38,932 bases of DNA from a virus: positions 1-38,932 of IMG/VR virus record IMGVR_UViG_3300042878_000998; one strand, given 5' to 3'. The notes under the pieces are model-generated. The model saw only the letters and a list, made by a program, of their open reading frames with translations. It was not told the DNA's origin and searched no databases. This document shows positions 24,530 to 31,979 of the stretch, piece by piece; the first letter of the stretch is position 1; the number at the start of each line of letters is the position of its first letter. A program made the translations under genes and the position numbers.

Positions 24530-24889
24530 TTATTTGAGTTTAGCAGCTTTACGGACAAGTCTTTCCTCGGCAGTTTTACCATCGTGACAGGCTACACAAA
24601 GGGCTTGGTAGCCGTCCTTCTCCACAAACAAGCGTTCAATGAAGCTGTCCCAGCTCACCCAACCTTTAAGTGGGTCAACTACGGGGTGGATGTGATCGAT
24701 CTTTATGTCCTTATTCCCTACGCTCTTTAAGCACAGGGAACAGGTGTAGGTGTTTCTGGCAGTCCTAGCATTTTTGCGGCACGTGAACTTCGGAGCCCAA
24801 CGAGACGAAGCCCTACGCAACGCAGAGGTGATGAAGCTCTTCTTGCGAGCCGCAGTCCATTGTCCGTTGCAGTAGGGCTTGTCATTCAT
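24530..24889 (-). CDS. HNH endonuclease (first)
   Basis: This 119-residue protein has a CSLC zinc-knuckle pair (C50, C53), the HNH core DHIHP (65-69) and CVAC (98-101) with a downstream His/Asp (CHDGKT). These are the standard beta-beta-alpha metal layout. The basic N-terminus (WTAARKKSFITSALRRASSRW) likely contacts DNA. Its start overlaps the stop of the upstream gene by 4 bases (ATGAATG). Phage HNH proteins may be homing-type nickases or packaging-linked nucleases; because this one is far from terminase, a mobile or replication-linked role is more likely. Confidence 0.9.
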   Translation of the reverse strand: MNDKPYCNGQWTAARKKSFITSALRRASSRWAPKFTCRKNARTARNTYTCSLCLKSVGNKDIKIDHIHPVVDPLKGWVSWDSFIERLFVEKDGYQALCVACHDGKTAEERLVRKAAKLK

Positions 24890-25374
24890 TGTTTATCAGT
24901 TGCTTTGCCTGTTAAGACTTTAATGATTTCTTCAGCTGTTTTCTGAAACGAGGGGTAATTCAGAACACTAAAACTCTTACCGTGTTTAGCGATGAACCAC
25001 TCCCAATCCTTCTTCTCCTCGTCTGACAAAACAAGTTTTACAGGCTTAGCCTCACAAGCTTCTGCAATGATGGTAATAAGATCATCCTCCATTGAGATTG
25101 CGGCGGCGTGGATAGCCACCTTATCCGGCACTATTTCCTGACGAATAGATGTGCATCCATCCTCTATTTTAATGAGCCAAAACCCCTCTCCAAGCCCATC
25201 AAGGGCATAGGGGTCGTTAACTCTGACAAAACGCTTCCCGTCTTTACGGTAGAGTTTCTGGTTTTCTCTGCGAGCTGCGAGCGCGAGCGGGTGGTCGGTT
25301 TGCCACCGATAACGAATCTCGGCTTGTAAGCGTTCGCATTCTTCTTTGAAGTAATCTCGATCTTTTGTTTTCAT
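24886..25374 (-). CDS. 162-residue unknown protein
   Basis: The product (MKTKDRDYFKEECERLQAEIRYRWQTDHPLALAARRENQKLYRKDGKRF...) has a charged helical N-terminus. A mixed segment (DPYALDGLGEGFWLIKIEDGCTSIRQEIVPDKVAIHAAAISMEDDLITII) and a C-terminal helix (FQKTAEEIIKVLTGKATDKQ) follow. I recognise no motif. It is coupled at its 3' end to the HNH gene by ATGA and starts just beyond the stop of the preceding small gene. Confidence 0.7.
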   Translation of the reverse strand: MKTKDRDYFKEECERLQAEIRYRWQTDHPLALAARRENQKLYRKDGKRFVRVNDPYALDGLGEGFWLIKIEDGCTSIRQEIVPDKVAIHAAAISMEDDLITIIAEACEAKPVKLVLSDEEKKDWEWFIAKHGKSFSVLNYPSFQKTAEEIIKVLTGKATDKQ

Positions 25375-25378
25375 AATG

Positions 25379-25561
25379 TTATATTGTTTCTAGTGCAAAA
25401 ATTAAAGCTAAGGCCTTGCTGTTAGCGTCAGTAAACCCAGCCAGCCCGTTGTTCCATTGCCACTTCCACAACTCACCCTCCTGCCATAGCTTCAGTCTAA
25501 ACCCCATGCTAGAGAGCAGGGAGGCTTTGGCACTAAGGATAGAGTAGGTGCGGGGCATCAT
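25379..25561 (-). CDS. 60-residue unknown protein
   Basis: The ATG at 25561 overlaps the upstream stop (ATGATG), making it a better start than the longer frame beginning at 25594, which would overlap the upstream gene by 37 bases. The product (MMPRTYSILSAKASLLSSMGFRLKLWQEGELWKWQWNNGLAGFTDANSKALALIFALETI) is small, mixed and Trp-rich. I recognise no family. Confidence 0.65.
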   Translation of the reverse strand: MMPRTYSILSAKASLLSSMGFRLKLWQEGELWKWQWNNGLAGFTDANSKALALIFALETI

Positions 25562-25794
25562 GGCTGAACAGGCAGGGCCAAAACCTTTTGCCATGTATCT
25601 AGGTCAAGGGAGCCACCAGCTTCCCCCATAGCCATTGCCGAACCTATCTCGCGCTGCACTTGTATTTGGGTGTGCGGTTTTAGGTCGTTCCAGCGATTTA
25701 TGAGAACATCAGCCACAATGCTTGGGGCTGTGGTCTTACGTCCAAGGGCATAGCGAAACGCAAACATTAGGATGTTTTCTTCGGTTGGGTTCAT
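25558..25794 (-). CDS. 78-residue conserved phage-type protein
   Basis: The pattern ENILMFAFRYALGRKTTAPSIVADVLINRWNDLKPHTQIQVQREIGSAM... DLDTWQKVL recalls a small protein found in many phage genomes. Its usual layout is EAFRYALGR, then a middle helix, then a Trp-containing tail. Its role is unknown. It overlaps both neighbours by 4 bases (ATGA at its start; ATGATG at its stop). Confidence 0.75.
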   Translation of the reverse strand: MNPTEENILMFAFRYALGRKTTAPSIVADVLINRWNDLKPHTQIQVQREIGSAMAMGEAGGSLDLDTWQKVLALPVQP

Positions 25795-26171
25795 GGCGTG
25801 CCTTTCATGGCGGCGTCGATTGCGGACCGCACGTCAGCAATGTCACCATCGTTGACCCAAATGTTATGCACAGCTGATAGTCGCTTGTCTGGAGCCTGCG
25901 CTATCCAATCGACCCGCATTTGATCGGTTCGCAGTCGAGCAATTTCCCTATAGTAAAAACCAGTCTTTACTTTGAGGTCACTGATTTCCTTAATTGCAAT
26001 CCGCAGGTGATTGCGTTTTGCCTCCATCTCGTATTGCAGCTGCCGTCGGAGATCGATGCACTCTGCGATGTACCAGTCGATGTCGCGATGGTTTGGTTTT
26101 GTCGTTGGTAGTGTCATTTGATGTAATGCTTTGGCGTGTCGATTGGCCTCGGCGATCAGGTGGTCGCTCAC
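25791..26171 (-). CDS. 126-residue coiled-coil-containing phage protein
   Basis: The product has a helical middle with long charged stretches (YIAECIDLRRQLQYEMEAKRNHLRIAIKEISDLKVKTGFYYREIARLRTDQ) followed by a motif-like tail (VDWIAQAPDKRLSAVHNIWVNDGDIADVRSAIDAAMKGTP). Tails ending in AIDAAxK are common in small phage accessory proteins; the neighbouring gene at 26554-27195 ends in a similar AAIDAARK. The function is unknown. Confidence 0.65.
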   Translation of the reverse strand: MSDHLIAEANRHAKALHQMTLPTTKPNHRDIDWYIAECIDLRRQLQYEMEAKRNHLRIAIKEISDLKVKTGFYYREIARLRTDQMRVDWIAQAPDKRLSAVHNIWVNDGDIADVRSAIDAAMKGTP

Positions 26172-26557
26172 GTTGGCGTTCCTCCTTCGTTAACGTGTTG
26201 ATCCATGATCTTATCTTGTCCCCAGTTTTTAGTTTGTATCTCGTTTTTTAACTCATCTGCTCTTTTATTTAGCTCCTCCACATTCACACCCTGCATCTCG
26301 AGGTATGCGTGGACTTGTTCCGGCGACATAGCGTCCACAACTTGCCCCAACCTATTGGCCTCGTAGTCAGCTATCGCATCTTCTAATTTACTTATTGCGC
26401 GGTTCATTTTGCCGAAGGCGCGTTGATGCGTGGTGCTAGTTAATTCGTACCAGCAAGCAATCACTCGATTTGCGCGGACCCGAATTAAAACGAACGGATC
26501 TATGCGACCTCCCATCGTATCGTTGTCCGATGTCTCGTCGGATTGGTCTTCGCTCAC
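26168..26557 (-). CDS. 129-residue unknown helical protein
   Basis: This acidic protein (MSEDQSDETSDNDTMGGRIDPFVLIRVRANRVIACWYELTSTTHQRAFGKMNRAISKLEDAIADYEANRL...) is predicted to be mostly helical. Its second half (SPEQVHAYLEMQGVNVEELNKRADELKNEIQTKNWGQDKIMD) may be a coiled coil. It is joined to both neighbours by 4-base overlaps. I recognise no family. Confidence 0.65.
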   Translation of the reverse strand: MSEDQSDETSDNDTMGGRIDPFVLIRVRANRVIACWYELTSTTHQRAFGKMNRAISKLEDAIADYEANRLGQVVDAMSPEQVHAYLEMQGVNVEELNKRADELKNEIQTKNWGQDKIMDQHVNEGGTPT

Positions 26558-27195
26558 GGCTGCTCCTTTCGTGCGGCGTCGATTGCGGCGCGAGCCTGTT
26601 CAGCGCACCACAAGCCATTGCACGAAATCGTCCCGCACTCCGTTTCGTGCTTGGTGCCGCCGTTCTCTGCAATGAACGCAAGCGCAGCCTGAAGCTCGGC
26701 GTTCTTTAGCCTTAGCTGTTCATACTTCCCAAGCTCTCCATGCCCATTTTTAATGGCCGCAAGTTCGCTTTCAAGGCGTCCAAGTTTTCCCAATAGGTCG
26801 GCTTCTCTTTCCCCTGACTTACCAAGCAGACGGGCTTGCTCCTCAATTTCGCTAATCAAGTCAATCTCACGGTCGTCGCGGGACATGAGAAGTAGCTTTT
26901 GCCACTTGGCGTTGTCAACCTCGGCTTTCTCGGCGCGGTCTAATGCAGCAACCAATTTTTGCCGAAGACCCACGGCAGCATTATGCTCTTCAGTCCCATC
27001 CTCTTCGATGGCCGCAAGCTGGGCGCGGAGGCGGCGGCGATCTGCATCTGCACCAAATCTCAGGCGTTCGGTTTCGGTAAGTTCGCGTTCGAGGGTGCGG
27101 GCTAAATCGGTCATCTCCACAATGTATGCAGGCTCTGGGTAGCCTCTATGCGCGATGGCGTTGGTTCGTGGCGTCGGGTGGTCGGGTGGGTTCAC
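26554..27195 (-). CDS. 213-residue long coiled-coil protein
   Basis: From residue about 27 to 180 the sequence is almost continuous helix with heptad-like spacing (MTDLARTLERELTETERLRFGADADRRRLRAQLAAIEEDG... LLGKLGRLESELAAIKNGHGELGKYEQLRLKNAELQAALAFI). A Cys-bearing tail follows (TKHETECGTISCNGLWCAEQARAAIDAARKEQP). Phages commonly carry such PTPRT...ARxLERE proteins, whose role is unknown. The G+C content of this stretch is visibly higher than in the genes just before it. Confidence 0.7.
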   Translation of the reverse strand: MNPPDHPTPRTNAIAHRGYPEPAYIVEMTDLARTLERELTETERLRFGADADRRRLRAQLAAIEEDGTEEHNAAVGLRQKLVAALDRAEKAEVDNAKWQKLLLMSRDDREIDLISEIEEQARLLGKSGEREADLLGKLGRLESELAAIKNGHGELGKYEQLRLKNAELQAALAFIAENGGTKHETECGTISCNGLWCAEQARAAIDAARKEQP

Positions 27196-27503
27196 TTGCG
27201 GGCCTTTCGTTTGGTGCAGGGTATGCCAGCGGCGGTCAGCGCGGCGTAGGCCATTGCTCGGTATTTAATACCCGGTGCATCGGGTGTAAGCGTGAATCCG
27301 TTCTGGTTTGCAATGGCCTCTGATACGCGGTCGCGAATCGCCTCCACGTCGTCCAGAGGAATCACGGCGACGCGGACGGGCTTTGTGCATCCGGCTGCGG
27401 CTTGTTCTGCTCGCTCGCGGTCGGGATAAATCGAAGGTGCTCCCACGAATTTCGGATAATAATTCGCCCACATCACGCGGGGCTTGGGTGTTTTGTTTTT
27501 CAT
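27192..27503 (-). CDS. 103-residue unknown protein
   Basis: The product (MKNKTPKPRVMWANYYPKFVGAPSIYPDRERAEQAAAGCTKPVRVAVIPLDDVEAIRDRVSEAIANQNGF...) contains a small alpha/beta core and a basic tail (AGIPCTKRKARK). The segment AAxxCTKPVRVAVIPLDD resembles other small phage proteins. It is coupled at both ends. The role is unknown. Confidence 0.65.
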   Translation of the reverse strand: MKNKTPKPRVMWANYYPKFVGAPSIYPDRERAEQAAAGCTKPVRVAVIPLDDVEAIRDRVSEAIANQNGFTLTPDAPGIKYRAMAYAALTAAGIPCTKRKARK

Positions 27504-27757
27504 TTGTTAAAACTAGCTATCACTGTGTTACCTAAGAACATTACTGCTGCGTTTATGTGTTTGCATCTGGTGCGTTGAGGGTTGCCGTATTCCACTACTT
27601 TCTTTGTCCGGTCCCATTCCTTCTGGCATCGAGTCATGAAGTCGGCGCAATTACAGGCTCCGTTGGGACAATTCTCGTCTAGGTCAATGGTGTATTTTAC
27701 GTCCCGGTCGGCGGATTCGCATTCTATCTGCGAGCGTCCAATCAGTTCACACTTCAT
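27500..27757 (-). CDS. SWIM-type zinc-finger protein (85 residues)
   Basis: The start is moved to ATG 27757; the longer frame (to 27802) overlaps the upstream gene by 56 bases, while this start leaves an 11-base overlap. The product has CNCADF followed by a 30-residue insert and RCKHI (C-x-C ... C-x-H), the layout of SWIM zinc fingers, which bind DNA or protein partners. The upstream portion is a beta-rich fragment (MKCELIGRSQIECESADRDVKYTIDLDENCPNGAC). Confidence 0.75.
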   Translation of the reverse strand: MKCELIGRSQIECESADRDVKYTIDLDENCPNGACNCADFMTRCQKEWDRTKKVVEYGNPQRTRCKHINAAVMFLGNTVIASFNK

Positions 27758-27926
27758 GGCCGGTGTCTGGAATGTAGTGTTCCAGTTCGTGAATGCGGGC
27801 AATGTTGAGGAGAGCGATAGAGCCTTTCTCCAGCCTTACAAGGGCGTTGTAAAGATCGGTGGGGTTCTCCGAATGGATGCAGTCCCCGAGCATGTGGTTG
27901 ATTAACTGGTCAATTTTTGGTTTCAT
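27747..27926 (-). CDS. 59-residue helical protein
   Basis: This short gene (MKPKIDQLINHMLGDCIHSENPTDLYNALVRLEKGSIALLNIARIHELEHYIPDTGHEV) has a stop that overlaps the SWIM-gene start by 11 bases and a start that overlaps the second HNH stop by 4 bases (ATGA). It is predicted to be all-helical. Its placement in an unbroken chain of overlapping genes supports expression; the function is unknown. Confidence 0.7.
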   Translation of the reverse strand: MKPKIDQLINHMLGDCIHSENPTDLYNALVRLEKGSIALLNIARIHELEHYIPDTGHEV

Positions 27927-28240
27927 AATAGGTAGCCTTGTTCCCTAGCCCAGCTAGGGTGATGGTGAATGTTAGTGTGGCAGGAACGACAGGTTTGCAG
28001 CCATGTCGTTGTTTCGTTGGTCTTAGAGCCTCGGCCTTCCTTGTGGTGGATGTCCGTGGCTGGTTGGTTGCATATGGCGCAGAAGGGCGACTCCTTCAGG
28101 AAAATGCGCCTCAGTTTGGTGTATTGCTTGTTCCTTGCCGATTGCTTGGAGCTTACTCGTTTCAGCCCCTTGCTCTTCTTCTTCTTCGGCAAGAAGTAGT
28201 TTACGCTACTCGCGGGTCGTAGTTGTTCTGTCGCCGCCAT
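27923..28240 (-). CDS. HNH endonuclease (second)
   Basis: This protein of about 105 residues has CAIC (54-57), DIHHKEGRG (64-72) and CRSCHTNIHHHPSWA (84-98), a complete zinc-stabilised HNH motif. A basic N-terminal region (FLPKKKKSKGLKRVSSKQSARNKQYTKLRRIF) probably binds DNA. The start may be ATG 28240 (MAATEQ) or 28255; either overlaps the exonuclease end. Because it follows the RecB-like exonuclease in the operon it may act with replication or recombination enzymes, or be a selfish homing nuclease. Confidence 0.85.
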   Translation of the reverse strand: MAATEQLRPASSVNYFLPKKKKSKGLKRVSSKQSARNKQYTKLRRIFLKESPFCAICNQPATDIHHKEGRGSKTNETTTWLQTCRSCHTNIHHHPSWAREQGYLL

Positions 28241-29010
28241 AAACGTGTGAGGCACAGGAAGTCTTTGTAGGACTCCATGAGTTGCGCCCCGTCATACTTC
28301 ACTACGTCAATGCGTCCCGGTTCGGTCGTGGAGATGTAGATGTTCATGCAGAGGGCATCGGTGAAGAACAAGTCTTGGTAGTGCGCGATGTAGTAGGCCG
28401 CGAGTTGCATGGGGTGCGTTTCACCGGGGAAGATTGGTTCCTCTGGTTTCGTCCGCTTGCTCTTCCAATCCAAGATGCCTTTGCCGTAGGGACTCTCAAA
28501 CACTACATCCGTAGTCCCTGCGTAGCCTTGCGTAGCGTTTACGAGAACGGTCTCAGCCTTGACTACTTTGATGCTCAGGCTTTCCAGCTTGGCGAAGGCT
28601 GGTTCTACTAGCTCAGACAGCATACAACTACGCTCCTCATTCAGAGCTACCTCATGATCGAAGTATTCTTGACCCTTCAGCTTGCCCTCAATGGCCGCGT
28701 GAATGGTAGTGCCAAGATCGGCTGCGCCCATGCCGTCTTGCTTGGACTTCTCCAGCATATTACGAACGTAGTCCCCCATCTCCTCACCGGGGTGTGGAGG
28801 CATCTGGAAGCAAGTTTCGGCCACCTTGCTCATCTTCCAGCGTTCTAGGCCGGGGCTTGCCAACATCTTCGTGTAGGCTGTCACTGAGGGCAGGAGCTTC
28901 TGCTCCCGTGCGTCCTTTAAGTTGGTGGGACGGGTGGGGTTCTTAGCCCCCTTCTTTGTGGCCTGCGTGTGGCAGGCTTTGCCGTCTAATGTGTAATAGT
29001 GTTCGCTCAT
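28201..29010 (-). CDS. PD-(D/E)XK exonuclease (RecB/Cas4-like)
   Basis: This 269-residue protein has the motifs of RecB-family phage exonucleases: GTTIHAAIEG (100-109, with H104), YAGTTDVVFE (163-172, D168), GILDWKSKRT (178-187, D181 and K183) and the QLAAYY helix (202-207, Q202). The N-terminus also contains LPSVTAYTKMLASPGLERW, common in these nucleases. It probably trims DNA ends for recombination-dependent replication or repair. It overlaps the following HNH gene by 40 bases and begins at an ATGA junction after an A-rich leader (ACAAACAAATGAGC). Confidence 0.88.
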   Translation of the reverse strand: MSEHYYTLDGKACHTQATKKGAKNPTRPTNLKDAREQKLLPSVTAYTKMLASPGLERWKMSKVAETCFQMPPHPGEEMGDYVRNMLEKSKQDGMGAADLGTTIHAAIEGKLKGQEYFDHEVALNEERSCMLSELVEPAFAKLESLSIKVVKAETVLVNATQGYAGTTDVVFESPYGKGILDWKSKRTKPEEPIFPGETHPMQLAAYYIAHYQDLFFTDALCMNIYISTTEPGRIDVVKYDGAQLMESYKDFLCLTRLWRRQNNYDPRVA

Positions 29011-29234
29011 TTGTTTGTCTCCATGTTTTTGATGCGTTGTTGAACCATTTCTTCAAACTTCTCGTTAAAGGCTTCGACTAACATTTTTGCAGCTTCTTGC
29101 GTGGCTGCGGATGCACTCATGCCTTCACCAATAATCATGTGACCGTCGGCAGTGATGCGGAGCACTTCTCTACCCGGCGTACTAAAGGTTATTGAGGGTT
29201 TAATCGACGGGGAGCCCGCAAGTGCGTAGCTCAT
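29007..29234 (-). CDS. 75-residue conserved phage-type protein
   Basis: The product (MSYALAGSPSIKPSITFSTPGREVLRITADGHMIIGEGMSASAATQEAAKMLVEAFNEKFEEM...) contains the phrase VLRITADGHMIIGEGMSASAATQEAA. Similar V-DG-x-I-x-VGEGLSADEAAxA sequences recur in small phage proteins. A beta hairpin followed by a helix is likely. It is coupled to the exonuclease and to its upstream neighbour by 4-base overlaps. The role is unknown. Confidence 0.7.
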   Translation of the reverse strand: MSYALAGSPSIKPSITFSTPGREVLRITADGHMIIGEGMSASAATQEAAKMLVEAFNEKFEEMVQQRIKNMETNK

Positions 29235-29467
29235 TGTTTACCCTCCCGTGCGGCGAGCATTGCGTCGGCGATTGCGTAACAATCAACAGCGAGGATGTCT
29301 CGGTGTTCGTAAGGGCTTAATAACCTATGCGTTTGTCCTTTGAGTGCCGCCGCCGCGAAGTAGTCGCGCAGTGTCATGCCGTTTTGGCCGTGCAAGGTTA
29401 TGGCGCCGCTGGTGCCGCGTGACTCTGGACGAGGAAACGCAAGCCCTCCGTCGTTAGTAGTTTTCAT
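29231..29467 (-). CDS. 78-residue conserved phage-type protein (MTLRDYFAAAAL)
   Basis: The product contains GGLAFPRP...GMTLRDYFAAAALKG and ends YAIADAMLAAREGKQ, a combination widespread in phage accessory proteins. I know no biochemical role. It overlaps both neighbours by 4 bases. Its leader (AACAAACAACCATG) has no SD. Confidence 0.75.
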   Translation of the reverse strand: MKTTNDGGLAFPRPESRGTSGAITLHGQNGMTLRDYFAAAALKGQTHRLLSPYEHRDILAVDCYAIADAMLAAREGKQ

Positions 29468-29640
29468 GGTTGTTTGTTTTTTTCTAAGTCTTTTGATATT
29501 TCTTTGCTGAGAGCCGCAAGTTTTTGCAACTGTTCGTGGAGTAGTTCCACTCCCATTTCTTTTCCGTAAAGTCCTGCAAATTCACAGGCTCCTAAGAGTC
29601 TGCCTAGAGAGTGGGTTATTAGATAGTCATTTTTGTTCAT
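29464..29640 (-). CDS. 58-residue helical protein
   Basis: This short gene has an ATG at 29640 after an AAATAAAC leader, and its stop overlaps the next start by 4 bases. The product (MNKNDYLITHSLGRLLGACEFAGLYGKEMGVELLHEQLQKLAALSKEISKDLEKNKQP) is probably a pair of helices. The overlap and composition support it; the function is unknown. Confidence 0.7.
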   Translation of the reverse strand: MNKNDYLITHSLGRLLGACEFAGLYGKEMGVELLHEQLQKLAALSKEISKDLEKNKQP

Positions 29641-29721
29641 GTTTATTTAAGTGACCGCGTATTTTCGCACGCCCACGGTCGGGCTCGGAGGGTTCTGGTT
29701 TAAGTCGATACCGGCGACAAA
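29641..29721. other. 81-base spacer with weak inverted repeat
   Basis: This spacer separates the SSB-like gene from the 58-residue gene. Around 29651-29678 it shows GACCG/CGGTC arms, but the interior is poorly paired. No promoter or T-tract is convincing. Confidence 0.3.
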
Positions 29722-30279
29722 TTAGTAGGGCTGTTCTTCGGAGGGTTCGTTGCCGGGCTCTGGTGCAAGGTTGCCCGCTTGTAGCTTCTGAGCCACGCGG
29801 ATGAGCATGGAAGCATGGTGCCAAACTGAGTTCTCGTCAATATGGACGCCACTCGGAATGAGGATGTCCACGGCTTTGTTAATGGCCATGCCTACCGTTA
29901 CGCCCTCAATGCGCGGGCTTTGGGTGTATGGTGTTGGGGTGCCTGTAACCGTTGGGGTGGGCGCGGATTGCGTTGCCTCGCCTACTGGACTGATGATGGA
30001 CTTATCGCCCAACACCACTTGACCCTTGCCCTGATAGTCATCACCGCGCTTGATGCCCATTCCGCCAAACTTCACCAACTTTCCTTCAAGCGGGGAAAGA
30101 TCGCGGCTAAACGAAGTGGCGGAGACTTCTACGCCATCACCCGAAAGGGTGGCTTTGTAGAACGTCTTGCCTGTCTTCAGAGTGTTCACGGCTTTGCAGC
30201 CGCTCACATTTGCTTGGAAGGTGCCGGAAAAGAAAGTTCCCGGTGCCGAGTTTACGAGGTCTTGGAGTGTCTTATTCAT
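29722..30279 (-). CDS. Single-stranded DNA-binding-like protein
   Basis: This 185-residue protein has an N-terminal OB-fold-like strand pattern (GTFFSGTFQANVSGCKAVNTLKTGKTFYKATLSGDGVEVSATSF) and a Pro/Thr-rich linker (SAPTPTVTGTPTPYTQSPR). A helical segment precedes an acidic C-terminus (EPGNEPSEEQPY) of the type that recruits partners. It sits in the replication operon between the helicase and the exonuclease. The leader CCTAAAAAACAATG is A-rich; a similar leader precedes the next gene upstream. A true SSB assignment needs structure prediction. Confidence 0.6.
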   Translation of the reverse strand: MNKTLQDLVNSAPGTFFSGTFQANVSGCKAVNTLKTGKTFYKATLSGDGVEVSATSFSRDLSPLEGKLVKFGGMGIKRGDDYQGKGQVVLGDKSIISPVGEATQSAPTPTVTGTPTPYTQSPRIEGVTVGMAINKAVDILIPSGVHIDENSVWHHASMLIRVAQKLQAGNLAPEPGNEPSEEQPY

Positions 30280-30544
30280 TGTTTTTTAGGTTCTGGATTT
30301 CTTCGCAGATTCGGCGAAAAGAGTTCTTGGATTGTTGGCTTGTTAGGCCAAGTTCGGCGCACATTGCTTCGTAGGGACATCCTTGGAGGCCGCGACGATA
30401 TTCGTAGAACTCGTCGCCATCAACGATGTGGCCCACCTCTGGGTGGTCAACGAGCATGAAGTCGCCGTCAATATGGCAGTAGTCGGTGGGGAGAACAGTC
30501 TCCCCGATTCCTAGCAAGCGTGTGTTTTCTATGTTTATGTTCAC
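30272..30544 (-). CDS. 90-residue unknown protein starting with GTG
   Basis: The best start is GTG at 30544 (VNINIENTRLLG), because its leader CCTAAAAACAGTGAAC mirrors the CCTAAAAAACAATGAA leader of the SSB-like gene. The alternative GTG at 30571 lies inside the upstream gene. The product (ETVLPTDYCHIDGDFMLVDHPEVGHIVDGDEFYEYRRGLQGCPYEAM...) is acidic and mixed, with a helix-turn-helix-like C-terminus (YEAMCAELGLTSQQSKNSFRRICEEIQ). A DNA-binding role is possible. Its stop overlaps the SSB-like start by 8 bases. Confidence 0.6.
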   Translation of the reverse strand: MNINIENTRLLGIGETVLPTDYCHIDGDFMLVDHPEVGHIVDGDEFYEYRRGLQGCPYEAMCAELGLTSQQSKNSFRRICEEIQNLKNNE

Positions 30545-30549
30545 TGTTT

Positions 30550-30723
30550 TTAGGTTTCGTGGAATATCCACGTTGTTTCTTTATCTACCCGAAGCACCGA
30601 GAAAGGTCTATTGATTGATTCGTGTCGAGCTATTTCTTCTTTTTTTTCTTCAACTTTTGCAACTGGCTTCTCGGTAGCCTTTTCTATCGTAATTTCGTTG
30701 CCGAAAAGATCGTATTGTTTCAT
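30550..30723 (-). CDS. 57-residue unknown protein
   Basis: The start is ATG 30723 (MKQYDLFGNEITIEKATEKPVAKVEEKKEEIARHESINRPFSVLRVDKETTWIFHET), overlapping the helicase stop by 4 bases. The N-terminal MKQYDLFGNEI phrase is seen in several phage and mobile-element proteins. A Lys/Glu-rich linker joins two short strand-like ends. The function is unknown. Confidence 0.7.
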   Translation of the reverse strand: MKQYDLFGNEITIEKATEKPVAKVEEKKEEIARHESINRPFSVLRVDKETTWIFHET

Positions 30724-31979
30724 TCTTGCTGTTCGTAAAACCAAGTGTGAGGTGCGAAGTATTTGATGCGGGAATAGGCCAATGGACCATCCCTGAGCTT
30801 CAGTTGGAGAAGTTCGTAGTCGTAGGTGGATTGCCCGAGTTCCTGCACGTTTCCAGTGTGGGACTTGCTGGGCCGGTGGAGTGCAATGACTCTGTGCGCG
30901 TCTTCCTCAATAGACCCAGCATCGCGGAAGTCAGACCTAGTTGGCGCACGGTCTTCCCGTTCGTTGGAGCGGTTGAGTTGAGCCGCAACCATGAGCACGC
31001 ATCCAAGGGTTTTGCGGAGCGGTATCATGGCTTTGGAGAGTTGCCCCATGCGTTCGTAGGCAGACCCATCGGTACCCCTGATGAGCCCGAGGTAGTCAAT
31101 GATTACAAGCTGAGGCTTCCAAGAGGCCGCGAGTAGGCGGCAACGGCTCTCAATTTGGCCAACAGTCATGTCCCTATCGAACACTCGGAGGTGTTGCTCC
31201 CCCAATCGCTTCAAAGCCTTAAAGTATTCCTGTTGCCGGTCGCTCATTTCCTGATTGATTTGGCGCAGGTTTATCTTGGCCCTCTGTCCCGCGATTTGCT
31301 TCACCACCGCATTCGCTGAGGTTTCAAGGGTGAAGTAGGCCACTCGAAGCCCCCGGTTTAGGTTGTGGCTGGCAATTTGGGACATAAACGAGGACTTGCC
31401 TATCGAAGTCCGAGCCCCCACCACGACATATTCATGCGCTTCCATAGGGCTAGAGAGCTTGTCGAAGCTAGGTAGGCCGGTAGTTACCAAGTCCCGGTTG
31501 TCTCTAGTGCCCGCAATTTCCTGTTCTGCCCACAGTTTAACCTCCGTAATGAGTTGGGTAAGGCTCGGAGCCTCCGATTCTGTGGGTTTTAAGTGGGTTT
31601 GCAGCCCTTCCACGAGTGTTGACACCTCCTCAGCCTTCCCGCCCCGTAAAACGCACGCAATCGTGTCCTGAAGGGCAGGCTTGAGGGTGGCTAGTTGGCC
31701 TTCCCATATCAGGCTCTTTAGAGCTTTCTTGCCGGTGACTGAGCTTTGGCAGGCTTTTTCCGCCGCAAATAGCTCATCCGCTGGGCACTTATCGCCTAGA
31801 GCTAGGTAAACTGAGTTACAGTCGGTGAGTTGGGCCTTAGAGCGCAGCCCCACAAGGGTCTGCCAGAGGGTGCGGTGGGCGTTGCCAAAGGCTGCGTTGC
31901 TTAGCCCCTGTGCTATGCCGTCGTCAATTAACTCAGGGCAAGCCAAGCACGCCCCGATGAATATGGATTCTTTGTTCAT
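30720..31979 (-). CDS. DnaB-type replicative helicase
   Basis: This 419-residue protein starts at ATG 31979, which has a good SD (GGAGG at 5-10 bases) and overlaps the HNH stop by 4 bases. The N-terminal part is helical. The ATPase core shows Walker A GARTSIGKSS (188-197), a downstream FTLET segment (216-220) and Walker B LVIIDYLGLI (291-300). Further motifs are AAQLNR (332-337) and RSDFRDAGSIEEDAH (348-362), as in RecA-fold replicative helicases. It unwinds DNA at the fork. No primase is linked, so host DnaG may be used. Confidence 0.93.
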   Translation of the reverse strand: MNKESIFIGACLACPELIDDGIAQGLSNAAFGNAHRTLWQTLVGLRSKAQLTDCNSVYLALGDKCPADELFAAEKACQSSVTGKKALKSLIWEGQLATLKPALQDTIACVLRGGKAEEVSTLVEGLQTHLKPTESEAPSLTQLITEVKLWAEQEIAGTRDNRDLVTTGLPSFDKLSSPMEAHEYVVVGARTSIGKSSFMSQIASHNLNRGLRVAYFTLETSANAVVKQIAGQRAKINLRQINQEMSDRQQEYFKALKRLGEQHLRVFDRDMTVGQIESRCRLLAASWKPQLVIIDYLGLIRGTDGSAYERMGQLSKAMIPLRKTLGCVLMVAAQLNRSNEREDRAPTRSDFRDAGSIEEDAHRVIALHRPSKSHTGNVQELGQSTYDYELLQLKLRDGPLAYSRIKYFAPHTWFYEQQE